Shown here in pieces: positions 7,239 to 15,905 of a stretch of 29,229 bases of DNA. The notes under the pieces are model-generated. The model saw only the letters and a list, made by a program, of their open reading frames with translations, ran no database searches and had not been told where the DNA came from. A program made the translations under genes and the position numbers. Source of the DNA: Bacillota bacterium (GTDB taxonomy: Bacteria; Bacillota; Clostridia; Lachnospirales; Lachnospiraceae). Location of the stretch: NCBI GenBank assembly GCA_023399455.1, contig JAEWPN010000191.1, positions 1-29,229 of the forward strand. The letters are read 5' to 3'. Numbering within the stretch: the stretch's first letter is position 1; every line of letters begins with the position of its first letter.

Positions 7239-9089
7239 ATGGCAAGCATCATGATTAGAATAAAAGAAATGTTGATGAAAAGAATCGACCGCCTGACGGT
7301 ATATTTCAATATAAGGCAGAAAATTATATTCTATGTGTATCTGGTCATCAGCCCGATACTGATATTGATTACTACCTTTATTCTGATCAGTAATTATAAA
7401 GATACGAAGAATCAGCAGATAGAAGCCGATAGTAACGTGGTAAGAAGTCTGGATAAGAGCATCGGCGTTATCCAGACAGAATTATCCGACTTATCGGTTT
7501 ATATTTGTATTAACAGCGATATAGGCGCCATTCTTACAAACGGTCGTCCGGAGGAGCTGAACGAGGACTCCAGGCTGTGGTATAACAGAGCGCCCATGAA
7601 GATTATTCAGGACATCATTGCTCTGAAGGGCTATATCAAGACTATGGCCATTTACCCGGAAAACGGCGTGAACTCTTATCTGCGATGCATCGATTCCAGC
7701 GTACACCTTTCGGATATCGAAGCGGTAAGGCAGACTGATACCTATAAAAAGGCGGTGGAAATGAAGGGGGACATAGTCTGGAAGCGTGTAAGCCAGGGAA
7801 GCGGCAGCATCTATCAGGCCAACTATGCGGATAAGATCGTGATGTGCAGAGAAATCTTCGATATGTCCAAAAAAGAAAAGCTAGGCTATCTGGTACTTGG
7901 TGTCAACGAGGAAAAATACATCGATTTATGTAAAAATGCCATTCAGCAGGAAAATGAAGGAATCGTTATCCTGAGCTGCGAGGGCAGTGAACTGACCCGC
8001 TACGGCACGGTGGACGAGAAAATTCTTTCCTACATATCCAGCGAGGAATACCTGAAGCAGGACCATAAGAAAAGAGCCGTTTATTTCGAGCATGATTCCT
8101 ACAACGTATTTTGCAGTCAAGAGCAGAAAAAGGGTGTTATCGTCTGCAAGATGGTGCCTAAGAGTAACAGCGACAAACAGCTTAACAACATTATCATAAC
8201 ACCTATTTTAATGCTTATTGGAATGCTTGTGGGCCTATGGCCGCTTCTGGAGCTGATTTCCAACATCATTTCCAGACCCCTGCAGCGCCTCTGCGTAGCT
8301 ATGAACAAATTCCAGGGAGGCGATTTCAACCAGCAGGTGGCGGTGGAATCCCGGGACGAAATAGGGGAAGTGACCGCCTGCTTCAACCAGGTGGTTTTAT
8401 CCATAAAGGAATTGATCGACCGCAATTATGTCATGGCGCTGAAAGAGAAAGAGAGTGAACTCAGTGCCCTTCAGGCTCAGATTAACCCACACTTTTTATA
8501 CAACACGCTGGATTCTCTTTACTGGCGTACTCAAAGCGAGGGCAACGATGAGCTGGCGGAGGACATTCTGGCTCTTTCCCAGCTTTTCCGTCTGGTACTT
8601 GGGCAGGGTAAGGGTATCATTCCTGTAAGAATGGAAAAAGAGCTTATTGCTAATTATCTTCACATACAGAAAATGCGCTTCAATAAACGTTTGAAATTTG
8701 AAATCAATATAGACGAGGACATCATGGAGGAATTCATTCCCAAGCTCATTCTGCAGCCCTTCGTGGAAAATGCTATCGTTCATGGCTTCGAGAACTCGGA
8801 AAAGGGAGGCATTCTTAAAATAACCGGAAAGCGTCAGGAGAATAATTTGGTATTCTCCATCCGGGATAACGGGATCGGAATGACTGAGGAACAAATTGCT
8901 GCTATTTGGAACGTGGAGGACTCAAAGCGCTATGCGGGACAGAGAATCGGCCGTTACGCAATCAAAAATGTAAGAGAGAGGCTGGAACTAAAATATCGGG
9001 AAGAATTCAGTCTGATGATTACAAGTCGTCCCTCCGAAGGCACTGAGGTCACTATCGTTCTGGGAGGGTTTGGCACTAACATGAACTGA
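7239..9089 (+). CDS. Sensor histidine kinase, YesM-like (HPK7 family)
   Basis: This is a 616-residue membrane sensor kinase. Membrane segments are at about residues 29-52 and 316-344, enclosing a ~265-residue extracellular domain that probably senses a sugar or a loaded binding protein. A HAMP linker follows (SRPLQRL...GDF...ESRDEIGEV), then the His_kinase motif INPHFLYNTLDSLYW with phospho-acceptor His418. The ATPase domain has the N-box QPFVENAIVHGF and G-box DNGIGM. This arrangement is that of YesM/LytS-type kinases that pair with AraC-type regulators, as the next gene does. The start is uncertain: ATGs at 7239, 7251 and 7275 are in frame and none has ideal ribosome-site spacing. It is separated from the regulator by 11 bp. 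Confidence 0.93.
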   Translation: MASIMIRIKEMLMKRIDRLTVYFNIRQKIIFYVYLVISPILILITTFILISNYKDTKNQQIEADSNVVRSLDKSIGVIQTELSDLSVYICINSDIGAILTNGRPEELNEDSRLWYNRAPMKIIQDIIALKGYIKTMAIYPENGVNSYLRCIDSSVHLSDIEAVRQTDTYKKAVEMKGDIVWKRVSQGSGSIYQANYADKIVMCREIFDMSKKEKLGYLVLGVNEEKYIDLCKNAIQQENEGIVILSCEGSELTRYGTVDEKILSYISSEEYLKQDHKKRAVYFEHDSYNVFCSQEQKKGVIVCKMVPKSNSDKQLNNIIITPILMLIGMLVGLWPLLELISNIISRPLQRLCVAMNKFQGGDFNQQVAVESRDEIGEVTACFNQVVLSIKELIDRNYVMALKEKESELSALQAQINPHFLYNTLDSLYWRTQSEGNDELAEDILALSQLFRLVLGQGKGIIPVRMEKELIANYLHIQKMRFNKRLKFEINIDEDIMEEFIPKLILQPFVENAIVHGFENSEKGGILKITGKRQENNLVFSIRDNGIGMTEEQIAAIWNVEDSKRYAGQRIGRYAIKNVRERLELKYREEFSLMITSRPSEGTEVTIVLGGFGTNMN

Positions 9090-9100
9090 AGGAGAAATTT

Positions 9101-9850
9101 ATGGGAATAAAATTACTGGTGGTGGATGATGAAGATAACATCCGCAACGGAATCTCCAATTACATAAGGCTCCACAGTGACCGCATCGACCGCATATATA
9201 CCGCATGCAACGGGCAGGAAGCCATCGACTTGATCCTGCGTTATCGTCCGGAGCTGATGCTTCTGGACGTTCAGATGCCTGGAAAGGATGGGCTGGAGGT
9301 CATGAAAGAGGTAGACGCACTGGAGCTTCTTCCTGTCACCATTATTTTAAGCGGCTACGACGAATTCAGATATGCCCAGACCGCTTTGAAGTATGGAGTA
9401 AAGGAATATGTACTCAAGCCCTGCCGTTCCACAGAGATACTCCGCCTCGTCAACGAAGCCGTAGATTCGGTCATCGGGAAGGAGAAGAAGGAAAGCGTCA
9501 GAGAGGATGTGACCGATAACCATCTTGTTAACCGGGCAGTGGAATATATCAAGGAGCATTATAACGAGAACCTCACTCTCGCCGGTGTAGCGAATCAGGT
9601 GGATATTACGGCGAGCTATCTATCTGCTCTCTTTTCCAGCAGTATGGATTGTTGTTTTGTGGATTATCTGAACGGAATCCGGGTGGAGCACGCCTGCTTC
9701 TATTTAAAGCAGAACCGGCTGAAAATATACGAAATCGCCTTTAAGGTAGGATTCCATGATGAGAAATATTTTTCCAAGGTATTCAAGAGGGTAAAAGGGA
9801 TGTCTCCTGCCCGGTTCAGAAAGGAGGGAGAGGCGGAGGAAATCATGTGA
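9101..9850 (+). CDS. Response regulator with AraC-type DNA-binding domain, short YesN-like
   Basis: This 249-residue regulator has a receiver domain (about 1-120) with acidic pocket D9-D10, phospho-acceptor Asp56 in LMLLDVQMPGKDG, and the conserved Lys in YVLKPCR. A short linker leads directly to an AraC/HTH_18 domain (about 145-245) with NLTLAGVANQVDITASYLSALF and the second helix-turn-helix ending in HDEKYFSKVFKRVKGMSPARFRK. It is about half the length of classical YesN because the central region is missing. GGAG precedes the ATG. Together with the kinase it should sense a carbohydrate and activate a transporter operon, most simply the one at 3930, but its binding site is not identifiable by eye. 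Confidence 0.93.
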   Translation: MGIKLLVVDDEDNIRNGISNYIRLHSDRIDRIYTACNGQEAIDLILRYRPELMLLDVQMPGKDGLEVMKEVDALELLPVTIILSGYDEFRYAQTALKYGVKEYVLKPCRSTEILRLVNEAVDSVIGKEKKESVREDVTDNHLVNRAVEYIKEHYNENLTLAGVANQVDITASYLSALFSSSMDCCFVDYLNGIRVEHACFYLKQNRLKIYEIAFKVGFHDEKYFSKVFKRVKGMSPARFRKEGEAEEIM

Positions 9851-9884
9851 AGAAGCTTCACAAAACACCTTACGTGATGATACC

Positions 9885-9910
9885 ATCGTTTGACAAGGTC
9901 TTACGCGCCC
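9885..9910 (+). repeat. ACAAGGTCTTACGCGCCC repeat, copy 2 (one arm only)
   Basis: ATCG followed by ACAAGGTCTTACGCGCCC matches the minus strand of the element at 3114-3165, with an exact 18-bp identity at 9893-9910 and the opposite orientation. The partner arm present in copy 1 is missing here. It lies 35 bp after the response regulator stop codon. Confidence 0.6.
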
Positions 9911-9943
9911 TGAACCATAAAACACATTAATTGTAAAAAGTGC

Positions 9944-9990
9944 ACAAAGGGACAAACGCATATACCTATATTTTAGGTAAAGAACTTTGT
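9944..9990. other. Nested inverted repeats upstream of second operon promoter
   Basis: ACAAAG (9944-9949) pairs with CTTTGT (9985-9990), enclosing TACCTA (9963-9968) and TAGGTA (9974-9979). The inner repeat is centred about 78 bp upstream of the predicted start of the second transporter operon, a position suited to an activator site. There is no T-run, so it is not an obvious terminator. In the rest of this 348-bp non-coding stretch (9851-10198) I see the repeat at 9885, the promoter at 10014-10042, two operators, and an AT-rich leader. Confidence 0.4.
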
Positions 9991-10013
9991 TAGTATTGCC
10001 GATATTGTTAATA

Positions 10014-10042
10014 TTGACAGCTAAACCTTTGAATGATACAAT
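10014..10042 (+). promoter_or_regulatory. Promoter of the second transporter/GH65 operon
   Basis: TTGACA (10014-10019), a 17-bp spacer, then TACAAT (10037-10042) forms a near-consensus sigma-A-type promoter. The start should be near 10049, inside the first GTTTAACGTTAAAC operator, and the 5' leader would be about 150 nt. Confidence 0.83.
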
Positions 10043-10044
10043 TA

Positions 10045-10058
10045 GTTTAACGTTAAAC
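10045..10058. promoter_or_regulatory. LacI-family operator O1
   Basis: GTTTAACGTTAAAC is a perfect 14-bp palindrome with the central CG typical of LacI-family operators. It sits on the predicted transcription start, where bound repressor would block the promoter. The likely ligand is the LacI protein encoded at 18052-19068. Confidence 0.8.
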
Positions 10059-10154
10059 CAATAAAAACTATTTACATTCAACATAGAATAGGCTTTAAAA
10101 GGGAATTTATCCAAATATGATGTAAGAAAATGTAAAAAAATATAAATTATTTAA

Positions 10155-10168
10155 GTTTAACGTTAAAC
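10155..10168. promoter_or_regulatory. LacI-family operator O2 in the leader
   Basis: This is a second perfect GTTTAACGTTAAAC, here extended by flanking A and T to 16 bp. It is exactly 110 bp from O1 and about 20 bp before the ribosome site of the binding-protein gene. It could act as a roadblock or allow looping with O1. Confidence 0.8.
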
Positions 10169-10198
10169 TATGAATGTAATTGAAGAAGGGAGAGCAAA

Positions 10199-11683
10199 AT
10201 GAAGAAGAAAGCAGTAAAAAGAATTTTAGGTATTGTATGCTGTATGACATTGTCGATGTCCATGCTTGCCGGATGCGGCAGCGCGGACCAGACGGCAGCT
10301 ACGGAAGCGACGCAGGAAACCACGGCGACAGATGAAACAAAGACTGAAGAAGAAGCGCAAGAGCCTGCGGAAGCGCAACCGGTGGAAGTAACCCTCGGAA
10401 TATGGCCGGAGGATACCCTGGCGGACGATATCGCGATGCACGAAGGTTTTGTTGAGACGATGAAGACGAAGGATCCGAATGTTACATATACTCCGGCTTA
10501 TTACAAATATGCCACGGACACATTCATGCCTATGGTAGAATCCGGCAACTGTCCTACCGTATTCGAGTCATGGTTCACGGAGCCCCAGAAGCTGATCGCC
10601 AGCAAGGCTGTAGCTAACATAACCTCTGAATTGGATGAAAAGGGATGGCTGAATTCCATGAATCCGTCCATTAAGGAATTATTGTCCGATAAGGACGGCA
10701 ACATTTACGGTATTCCCCGTGATGGTTATGCGCTTGGACTTATGCTGAACGTAGAGCTTTTTGAGGAAGCAGGTCTGGTGGATGCGGATGGTTATCCGCT
10801 TTATCCTAAGACGATGGATGAACTGGCACAGGCAGCTAAGACCATCAAAGACAAGACCGGAGCAGCAGGCTTTGTATTGTTGGCGAAAGACAACGCAGGC
10901 GGATGGCATTTTTCCAATATAGCATGGAATTTCGGTGCTACGCTCTGTATCGATAACGGCGACGGAACCTTTACCTCCAACTTGAATTCTCCGGAAGCGA
11001 TCGAAGCGATGGAGTTTGTGAAGTCTTTGAAATGGGATTATGACGTGCTTACCGCAGATCCTACCAATGAAGACTGGGGAACGGGCTTTACACAGCTTGG
11101 AACCGGCAATGCGGCTATGTATATTGCGGCCAACGATGCGGTAAACCAGCCTACACAGGTGAACGGACTTCCCGTAGACAAACTGGCAATGTGCGCGATT
11201 CCGGAAGGCCCCGGCGGTCAGTATTCCTTATTCGGCGGTACTCCTTATATGTTCTCTAAGGATGCGGCTCCGGAACAGATCGGTGCAGCTTTGGATTATA
11301 TCGAAGTAATGGGCAAAGGTCCCTCCGTATCGGAAGATGCGATAGCTGGTATGCAGGCAGACGCTGAGAATAAATCGGCCGCAGGAGTTCCGGTTATTCC
11401 CAGATTCCCTTGCTGGACCGATCAGGCTATCCTGGATGCGGAAGCAAAAATTATAGAAGAGTACGGCAATGTGGATACAAAGATGTTCCAGCCTTACTTC
11501 GATGCTACCTCCTCAGAAGGTCTTCGCTCGGAAGAGCCTGGATTAACGCAGGATATGTACGGCGAGCTCACCAAGGTGTTACAGTCCGTTATTACGGATA
11601 AAAATGCCGATGTAACGGCTCTTATGAATACGGCGAACGACAACTATCAGAAGCTTCTTGACGATACTTATGCAGCAAACTAA
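10199..11683 (+). CDS. ABC transporter sugar-binding lipoprotein, second carbohydrate module
   Basis: This 494-residue lipoprotein has the signal sequence KRILGIVCCMTLSMSMLAGC, ending in lipobox LAGC, followed by a Thr/Glu-rich linker (about residues 26-60). The mature part resembles family 1 solute-binding proteins (NIYGIPRDGYALGLMLN, NAAMYIAANDAV, GGQYSLFGGTPYMFS) but is clearly different from the product of 3930, so the two systems probably take different sugars. GGGAG lies upstream of the ATG. It begins the operon that continues with two permeases and two GH65 enzymes, so its ligand is likely the GH65 substrate, an alpha-glucoside oligosaccharide. Expression should be set by the LacI operators at 10045 and 10155. 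Confidence 0.92.
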   Translation: MKKKAVKRILGIVCCMTLSMSMLAGCGSADQTAATEATQETTATDETKTEEEAQEPAEAQPVEVTLGIWPEDTLADDIAMHEGFVETMKTKDPNVTYTPAYYKYATDTFMPMVESGNCPTVFESWFTEPQKLIASKAVANITSELDEKGWLNSMNPSIKELLSDKDGNIYGIPRDGYALGLMLNVELFEEAGLVDADGYPLYPKTMDELAQAAKTIKDKTGAAGFVLLAKDNAGGWHFSNIAWNFGATLCIDNGDGTFTSNLNSPEAIEAMEFVKSLKWDYDVLTADPTNEDWGTGFTQLGTGNAAMYIAANDAVNQPTQVNGLPVDKLAMCAIPEGPGGQYSLFGGTPYMFSKDAAPEQIGAALDYIEVMGKGPSVSEDAIAGMQADAENKSAAGVPVIPRFPCWTDQAILDAEAKIIEEYGNVDTKMFQPYFDATSSEGLRSEEPGLTQDMYGELTKVLQSVITDKNADVTALMNTANDNYQKLLDDTYAAN

Positions 11684-11726
11684 AGGAAATATAAAGGGAA
11701 GGTATTAGCATATAGCATAAAAGCAT

Positions 11727-11755
11727 GGAGAAAGCCGTGAATAGCGGTTTTCTCC
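11727..11755 (+). terminator. Intercistronic hairpin after second binding-protein gene
   Basis: GGAGAAAGCCG (11727-11737) pairs with CGGTTTTCTCC (11745-11755), 11 pairs with one G-U and a 7-nt loop. It lies between the binding-protein gene and its first permease and is followed by GGTTTATATG rather than a T-run. It probably protects the upstream message or terminates part of the transcripts, like the hairpin at 5322-5369. Confidence 0.65.
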
Positions 11756-11805
11756 GGTTTATATGATGGGAGTTCCCTACAAAAAGCGAGGAGGTGTTTC
11801 GCATA

Positions 11806-12687
11806 ATGCGCAAACGTAAATCATTTAAGAAAAGAGACTTACTGGGCTGGCTTGTAATGCTTCCTACATTGTTGTTATTTGCTTTTTATGTATGGGAGCC
11901 GCTGTTAGAGAATGTCAGACTTTCCATGTTCAGCGCAATCAGATATGAGCTGCAGGAATTTGTAGCCTTTGACAATTACATAAAGGTAATCAACAACCCG
12001 GATTTCATAGCGGCATTTAAGAATACGTTCAGCTATACGCTATGGTCTTTAGTCATAGGATTTTTGGTGCCCATCGCACTGGGCATATTGATTTCAGAGA
12101 CCGTAAGGTTCAAAGGTCTTTTCAGAGTAGGAATTTACTTTCCCAACATTGTCCCCGGTCTGGCGACCGTATGGATTTGGAGCTTTTTCTTCAATCCGGG
12201 CAAGACGGGAGTTTTGAATATAATTTTATCCAAGTTCGGAATCGATCCTCAGCTTTGGCTGACCAATCCCCACTGGACGATTCCTCTTATTATCATTACC
12301 CTGACATGGAAGAGTGCCGGAGCTACCGCCCTCATCTATATGGCGAACATAAGCGGTATCAGCCCGGACCTGTATGAGGCGGCTACCATAGACGGTGCGG
12401 GCATCAGGCAAAGGATCAGGCATATTACCCTGCCCAGTGTATTTTCACTGGCGAAGACGCTGTTACTGCTGCAGATCATATCGGTGTTCCAGATTTTGTA
12501 TGAGCCCATGGTTATGACAAACGGCGGGCCGAATAACGCCAGCATTTCGCTGATGATGCTCATGTATCGCTATGCGTTCCGCGACTTTGACTTCCCCGCA
12601 GGCGCAGCACTGTCCGTCATGATTTGTATCGTGCTTATCATACTCAGCGGTATTTATACGGCAGCAACGAAAAAGAAAGAAGATTAG
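11806..12687 (+). CDS. Carbohydrate ABC transporter permease, MalF-like
   Basis: This permease subunit of 293 residues has about six membrane segments beginning LLGWLVMLPTLLLFAFYVWEP. Its EAA loop is YEAATIDGAGIRQRIRHITLP, cited here by YEAATIDGAG, followed by MTNGGPNNAS, the MalF/LacF-type signature. The start at 11806 is supported by AGGAGGTG with 9 bp spacing. A GTG at 11794 is also in frame, but it overlaps that ribosome site. The gene ends 12 bp before the second permease. It should form the channel with the 12700 product and use an ATPase encoded elsewhere. Confidence 0.92.
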   Translation: MRKRKSFKKRDLLGWLVMLPTLLLFAFYVWEPLLENVRLSMFSAIRYELQEFVAFDNYIKVINNPDFIAAFKNTFSYTLWSLVIGFLVPIALGILISETVRFKGLFRVGIYFPNIVPGLATVWIWSFFFNPGKTGVLNIILSKFGIDPQLWLTNPHWTIPLIIITLTWKSAGATALIYMANISGISPDLYEAATIDGAGIRQRIRHITLPSVFSLAKTLLLLQIISVFQILYEPMVMTNGGPNNASISLMMLMYRYAFRDFDFPAGAALSVMICIVLIILSGIYTAATKKKED

Positions 12688-12699
12688 GAGGGAGAGGAT

Positions 12700-13578
12700 A
12701 TGCTGTTTCAAAGCTATACAAATAAAAAAGACGGTGCTATCAGAAGCTACGATATAAAATCTCCCAAGGTAAAAGTCCTTGCGGCTGTTATATTGCTGGT
12801 GTGCTTTTTAATTGTCCTCATCTGCGTGTTTCCTGCACTCTGGGTCATGCTGGCGGGATTTAAGGATATCAAGGAATTTACGAGGAATGCTACTATCTGG
12901 CCTACCTCCTTTGATTTTGAAAAGTTCAAGGTTACATGGAAGGCCTTCAAATTCGGAAAATATTATATCAATTCGGCGATTGCTGTAGGCGGAAGTACCA
13001 TATGTGCCGTTATTTTCAACGGACTTTTGGCTTATGGATTTGCGGTGCTAAAGCCTAAGGGCTATAAGATCGCATGGGCGTTAGTTATGTGGAGCCTGCT
13101 CATTCCGGCAACCACCAGTATCGTAGCTGTGATAAGAAATATAAGCCTCATCGGATTCAAGGGAAGCTTTGTCCCGATTTGGCTGGCTTTCGGTGCAAAT
13201 GCGTTCTATGTAGTATTGTTTAAGGAATTTTTCGAAGGGCTTCCGTCGGAGCTTTTGGAGGCCGCGAGGCTGGACGGCTGCGGCGTACTTCAGGTGTTCA
13301 TAAAGATAATGCTGCCTCTTAGTAAACCCATTATCATGGTAGTCGCTATATTTGCGGTTACCGCGGCGTGGTCGGATTTTCTTTTCCCGTATCTTGTGCT
13401 GAACGGCTCAGGAAAAGAAACGGTTATGGTGAAGCTCTTCGCTTTCAAAGATACGCCTACGGATGCGGTGAGCGTTTTGCGGGCAGTAGTATTTTCTATC
13501 ATACCTCCCACCATATTGTTTGCGGTTTTCCAGAAGCAGATTACTGACAGCGCGGCGGCTGGTGCCGTAAAGGGATAG
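12700..13578 (+). CDS. Carbohydrate ABC transporter permease, MalG-like
   Basis: This is the second permease subunit, 292 residues with about six membrane spans. The first follows a ~30-residue cytoplasmic N-terminus (VLAAVILLVCFLIVLICVFPALWV). The EAA loop reads LLEAARLDGCGVLQVFIKI, and the C-terminus is DSAAAGAVKG, as in MalG proteins. AGGAGGGAGAGG lies upstream of the ATG. Fifteen bp separate it from the first GH65 gene, so import and intracellular phosphorolysis are in one operon. That is typical for cytoplasmic phosphorylases acting on imported oligosaccharides. Confidence 0.92.
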   Translation: MLFQSYTNKKDGAIRSYDIKSPKVKVLAAVILLVCFLIVLICVFPALWVMLAGFKDIKEFTRNATIWPTSFDFEKFKVTWKAFKFGKYYINSAIAVGGSTICAVIFNGLLAYGFAVLKPKGYKIAWALVMWSLLIPATTSIVAVIRNISLIGFKGSFVPIWLAFGANAFYVVLFKEFFEGLPSELLEAARLDGCGVLQVFIKIMLPLSKPIIMVVAIFAVTAAWSDFLFPYLVLNGSGKETVMVKLFAFKDTPTDAVSVLRAVVFSIIPPTILFAVFQKQITDSAAAGAVKG

Positions 13579-13593
13579 GAGACAGGTGGAAAT

Positions 13594-15900
13594 ATGGCTA
13601 AATTTGCGGATAAATATTTTCTTGCTGACGCATGGAAAATTATAGAGAATGGATTTGATCCGGAGTACGGCGAGGTGGCGGAGTCCGTATTCTCCCAGGC
13701 GAATGAATATATGGGAGTGCGCGGCTATTTCGAGGAGGGCTATACCGGTGCGCATATGCAGGGAAGTTATTTTAACGGCATATACGAGGAGAAAAAACAG
13801 GGAAGCCAGGGATACAAGGGTGTGGTCGATACTACGGAATTCATGGTGAATTCCGTGGACTTCCTTTATACGAGAATAGATTTGGACGGGGAAGCTCTTG
13901 ATATCGGCAGCTGTAATATAAATTCTTTCAAAAGAATTCTTGACATGAGATCAGGCCTGCTCACCCGTTCTTTCTTATGGGAGACCAAAAGCGGAAAGAA
14001 AGTGGAGTTAGTCTTTGAAAGACTTCTTTCCATGAAGAAAAATAAAATAGCAGTACAGAGAATAACATTGAAGGCATTAGATTTTGACTCAGATGTGACA
14101 ATTGTGTCAGGGTTAGACTTTGGCACCGTGCACCAATCGGCAAAGGAAACCCTTTGGAAGTGCAGCGGGCAGGAGTGCGAAGGCTCTCATCTGGCGATTA
14201 TGGGTGAGACGGTGCGAACCGGACAGCACGTATATTCCTCTTGCCTGATAGATGCACAAAACGGCAGGGAGTCTGCGTTCTCATCGATCATCGAAGAAAA
14301 GAGAGTTGCCAGAGAGCTGGTAATAAGGCTTAACCGAAATAAAGCGGTTATAGTAACGAAAAAAATATATAACGCGGTGCATAAATACGGGAACACCAAT
14401 GACTTTTTAGCGCGGTGCGAAAGCGGGAAAAAAGAGCTGGAGGGCATAAGCTTTGAAGAGGTGCTTCAGGACAATATCCGCTGGTGGGAAAATGTTTGGA
14501 AGAAAGCGGACATTACCATCGAAGGGGACGAGTGGAACCAACAGGGCATCCGTTTTTGTATCTTTCAAATGTTCCAGACCTATCACGGAGCGGGAAACGG
14601 TACGAACATCGGAGCCAAGGGGTTGACCGGAGAGGCGTACAACGGGAATGCTTTCTGGGATACGGAAACGTACTGCCTGCCCTTCTTTCTGTTCAACGAT
14701 GTGCAGGCGGCTAAGAATCTGCTCATGTTCCGTTACCTGACGTTAAAGGAGGCGAAGGAGAGGGCCGCGGACTTAGATTGCAAAGGTGCTTTCTATCCGG
14801 TAGCTACCATAAGCGGAAGAGAATGCTGCAATCTCTGGCAGCATGCGAGCTTGCAGCTTCAGGCCTCCACCGCGGTGGCATACGGTATATGGTTCTACGA
14901 GAAGCTGACTCAGGACATAGAATTTCTCATGGAGTACGGCATGGAAATGCTCATAGAAATATGCAGGATGCTGGCGGACAGAGGAGATTTTACCGAAGAT
15001 AGGCAGAAGTTCGGATATTATGGGGTCATGGGGCCAGATGAGTTCCAGATGATGGTAAACAACAACTGCTATACCAACTATATGGCGAAGTTCACATTTT
15101 CCTATACACTGTCTGTTTGTCAAAGGCTGAAAGAGGAACGTCCGAAGGAGATGGAAGCGCTTTGCCTGAAAATGAGACTTACCGGAGAGGAATGCCAAGC
15201 CTGGCAGGCGATGGAGGAGAATATGTTTCTTCCCATGGATGAGAAGACGGGGATTTACGAACAGCACGAGGGATATTTTAAACTTCCCCATGTGGAAGTG
15301 GACCGTATACCCGTAGAGGAATTTCCGCTCTATAATCATTGGTCTTATGACAGAATTTATCGCAACGACATGATTAAACAGCCGGATGTGCTGATGTTCA
15401 TGCTTTTGTTCAATTCCGCCTTCGGGGAGGAAACTCTCCGGGCTAACTATGAGTTCTATGAACCCCGGTGTATTCACGAAAGTTCCTTATCGCCGTCGGT
15501 GCACTCCATTTTGGCATCGCAGCTTAAGAAGCACGAAGAGGCTTACCGTTTCTTTCAGTTCGCAACGAGAATGGATCTGGACAATTATAACCGGAACAGC
15601 AGCGAAGGGCTTCACACCACTTCCATTGCAGCCGCCTGGATGAATATCGTCTATGGCTTCGGAGGGCTTCGTTCGGATGGGGAGAACATCAGTCTTTGCC
15701 CTACGATGCCGAAGCAGTGGAGAGGCTATTCCTTCCGTATCGGTTATAAGGAGGACGTCCTTTTAGTGGAAGTAGATGAGGAAAAGGTATGCTTATCCAC
15801 TTTAGGGGGAAAGGCCATCGATATCGAGTTATATGGGAAATTGGTCGTAGCAGGAGGAGAACGGAAGGCAATCCCGGTTCCCGCTGAATGGAGAGGATAG
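13594..15900 (+). CDS. GH65 glycoside phosphorylase, first copy
   Basis: This 768-residue GH65 enzyme is predicted to be cytoplasmic, with no signal peptide. GH65 phosphorylases invert an alpha-glucosidic bond using phosphate and release beta-glucose-1-phosphate. The N-terminal beta-sandwich covers about residues 1-280 and the (alpha/alpha)6 barrel about 310-690. The general acid is Glu483 in GVMGPDEFQMMVNNN. Substrate-loop KQPDV and phosphate-loop IHESSLSPS (His628) are both present, so phosphorolysis rather than hydrolysis is expected. The GPDEFQMMVNNNC variant differs from the GPDEYHE form of the next gene, pointing to a different linkage or acceptor. Candidates include nigerose, kojibiose, glucosyl-rhamnose and glucosylglycerol types; I cannot choose between them. 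It starts 16 bp after the permease with AGGTGG upstream. Confidence 0.9.
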   Translation: MAKFADKYFLADAWKIIENGFDPEYGEVAESVFSQANEYMGVRGYFEEGYTGAHMQGSYFNGIYEEKKQGSQGYKGVVDTTEFMVNSVDFLYTRIDLDGEALDIGSCNINSFKRILDMRSGLLTRSFLWETKSGKKVELVFERLLSMKKNKIAVQRITLKALDFDSDVTIVSGLDFGTVHQSAKETLWKCSGQECEGSHLAIMGETVRTGQHVYSSCLIDAQNGRESAFSSIIEEKRVARELVIRLNRNKAVIVTKKIYNAVHKYGNTNDFLARCESGKKELEGISFEEVLQDNIRWWENVWKKADITIEGDEWNQQGIRFCIFQMFQTYHGAGNGTNIGAKGLTGEAYNGNAFWDTETYCLPFFLFNDVQAAKNLLMFRYLTLKEAKERAADLDCKGAFYPVATISGRECCNLWQHASLQLQASTAVAYGIWFYEKLTQDIEFLMEYGMEMLIEICRMLADRGDFTEDRQKFGYYGVMGPDEFQMMVNNNCYTNYMAKFTFSYTLSVCQRLKEERPKEMEALCLKMRLTGEECQAWQAMEENMFLPMDEKTGIYEQHEGYFKLPHVEVDRIPVEEFPLYNHWSYDRIYRNDMIKQPDVLMFMLLFNSAFGEETLRANYEFYEPRCIHESSLSPSVHSILASQLKKHEEAYRFFQFATRMDLDNYNRNSSEGLHTTSIAAAWMNIVYGFGGLRSDGENISLCPTMPKQWRGYSFRIGYKEDVLLVEVDEEKVCLSTLGGKAIDIELYGKLVVAGGERKAIPVPAEWRG

Positions 15901-15905
15901 AGGAG

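Noticed and set aside
14773..15477. 234-codon frame antisense to the first GH65 gene
   Set aside because: It is a shadow of a strongly coding frame with intact GH65 motifs, and no ribosome site or domain was seen.
15888..15905. Earlier ATG of the second GH65 gene
   Set aside because: It has no ribosome site, whereas the ATG at 15906 has AGAGGA 8 bp upstream and the family's normal N-terminus.
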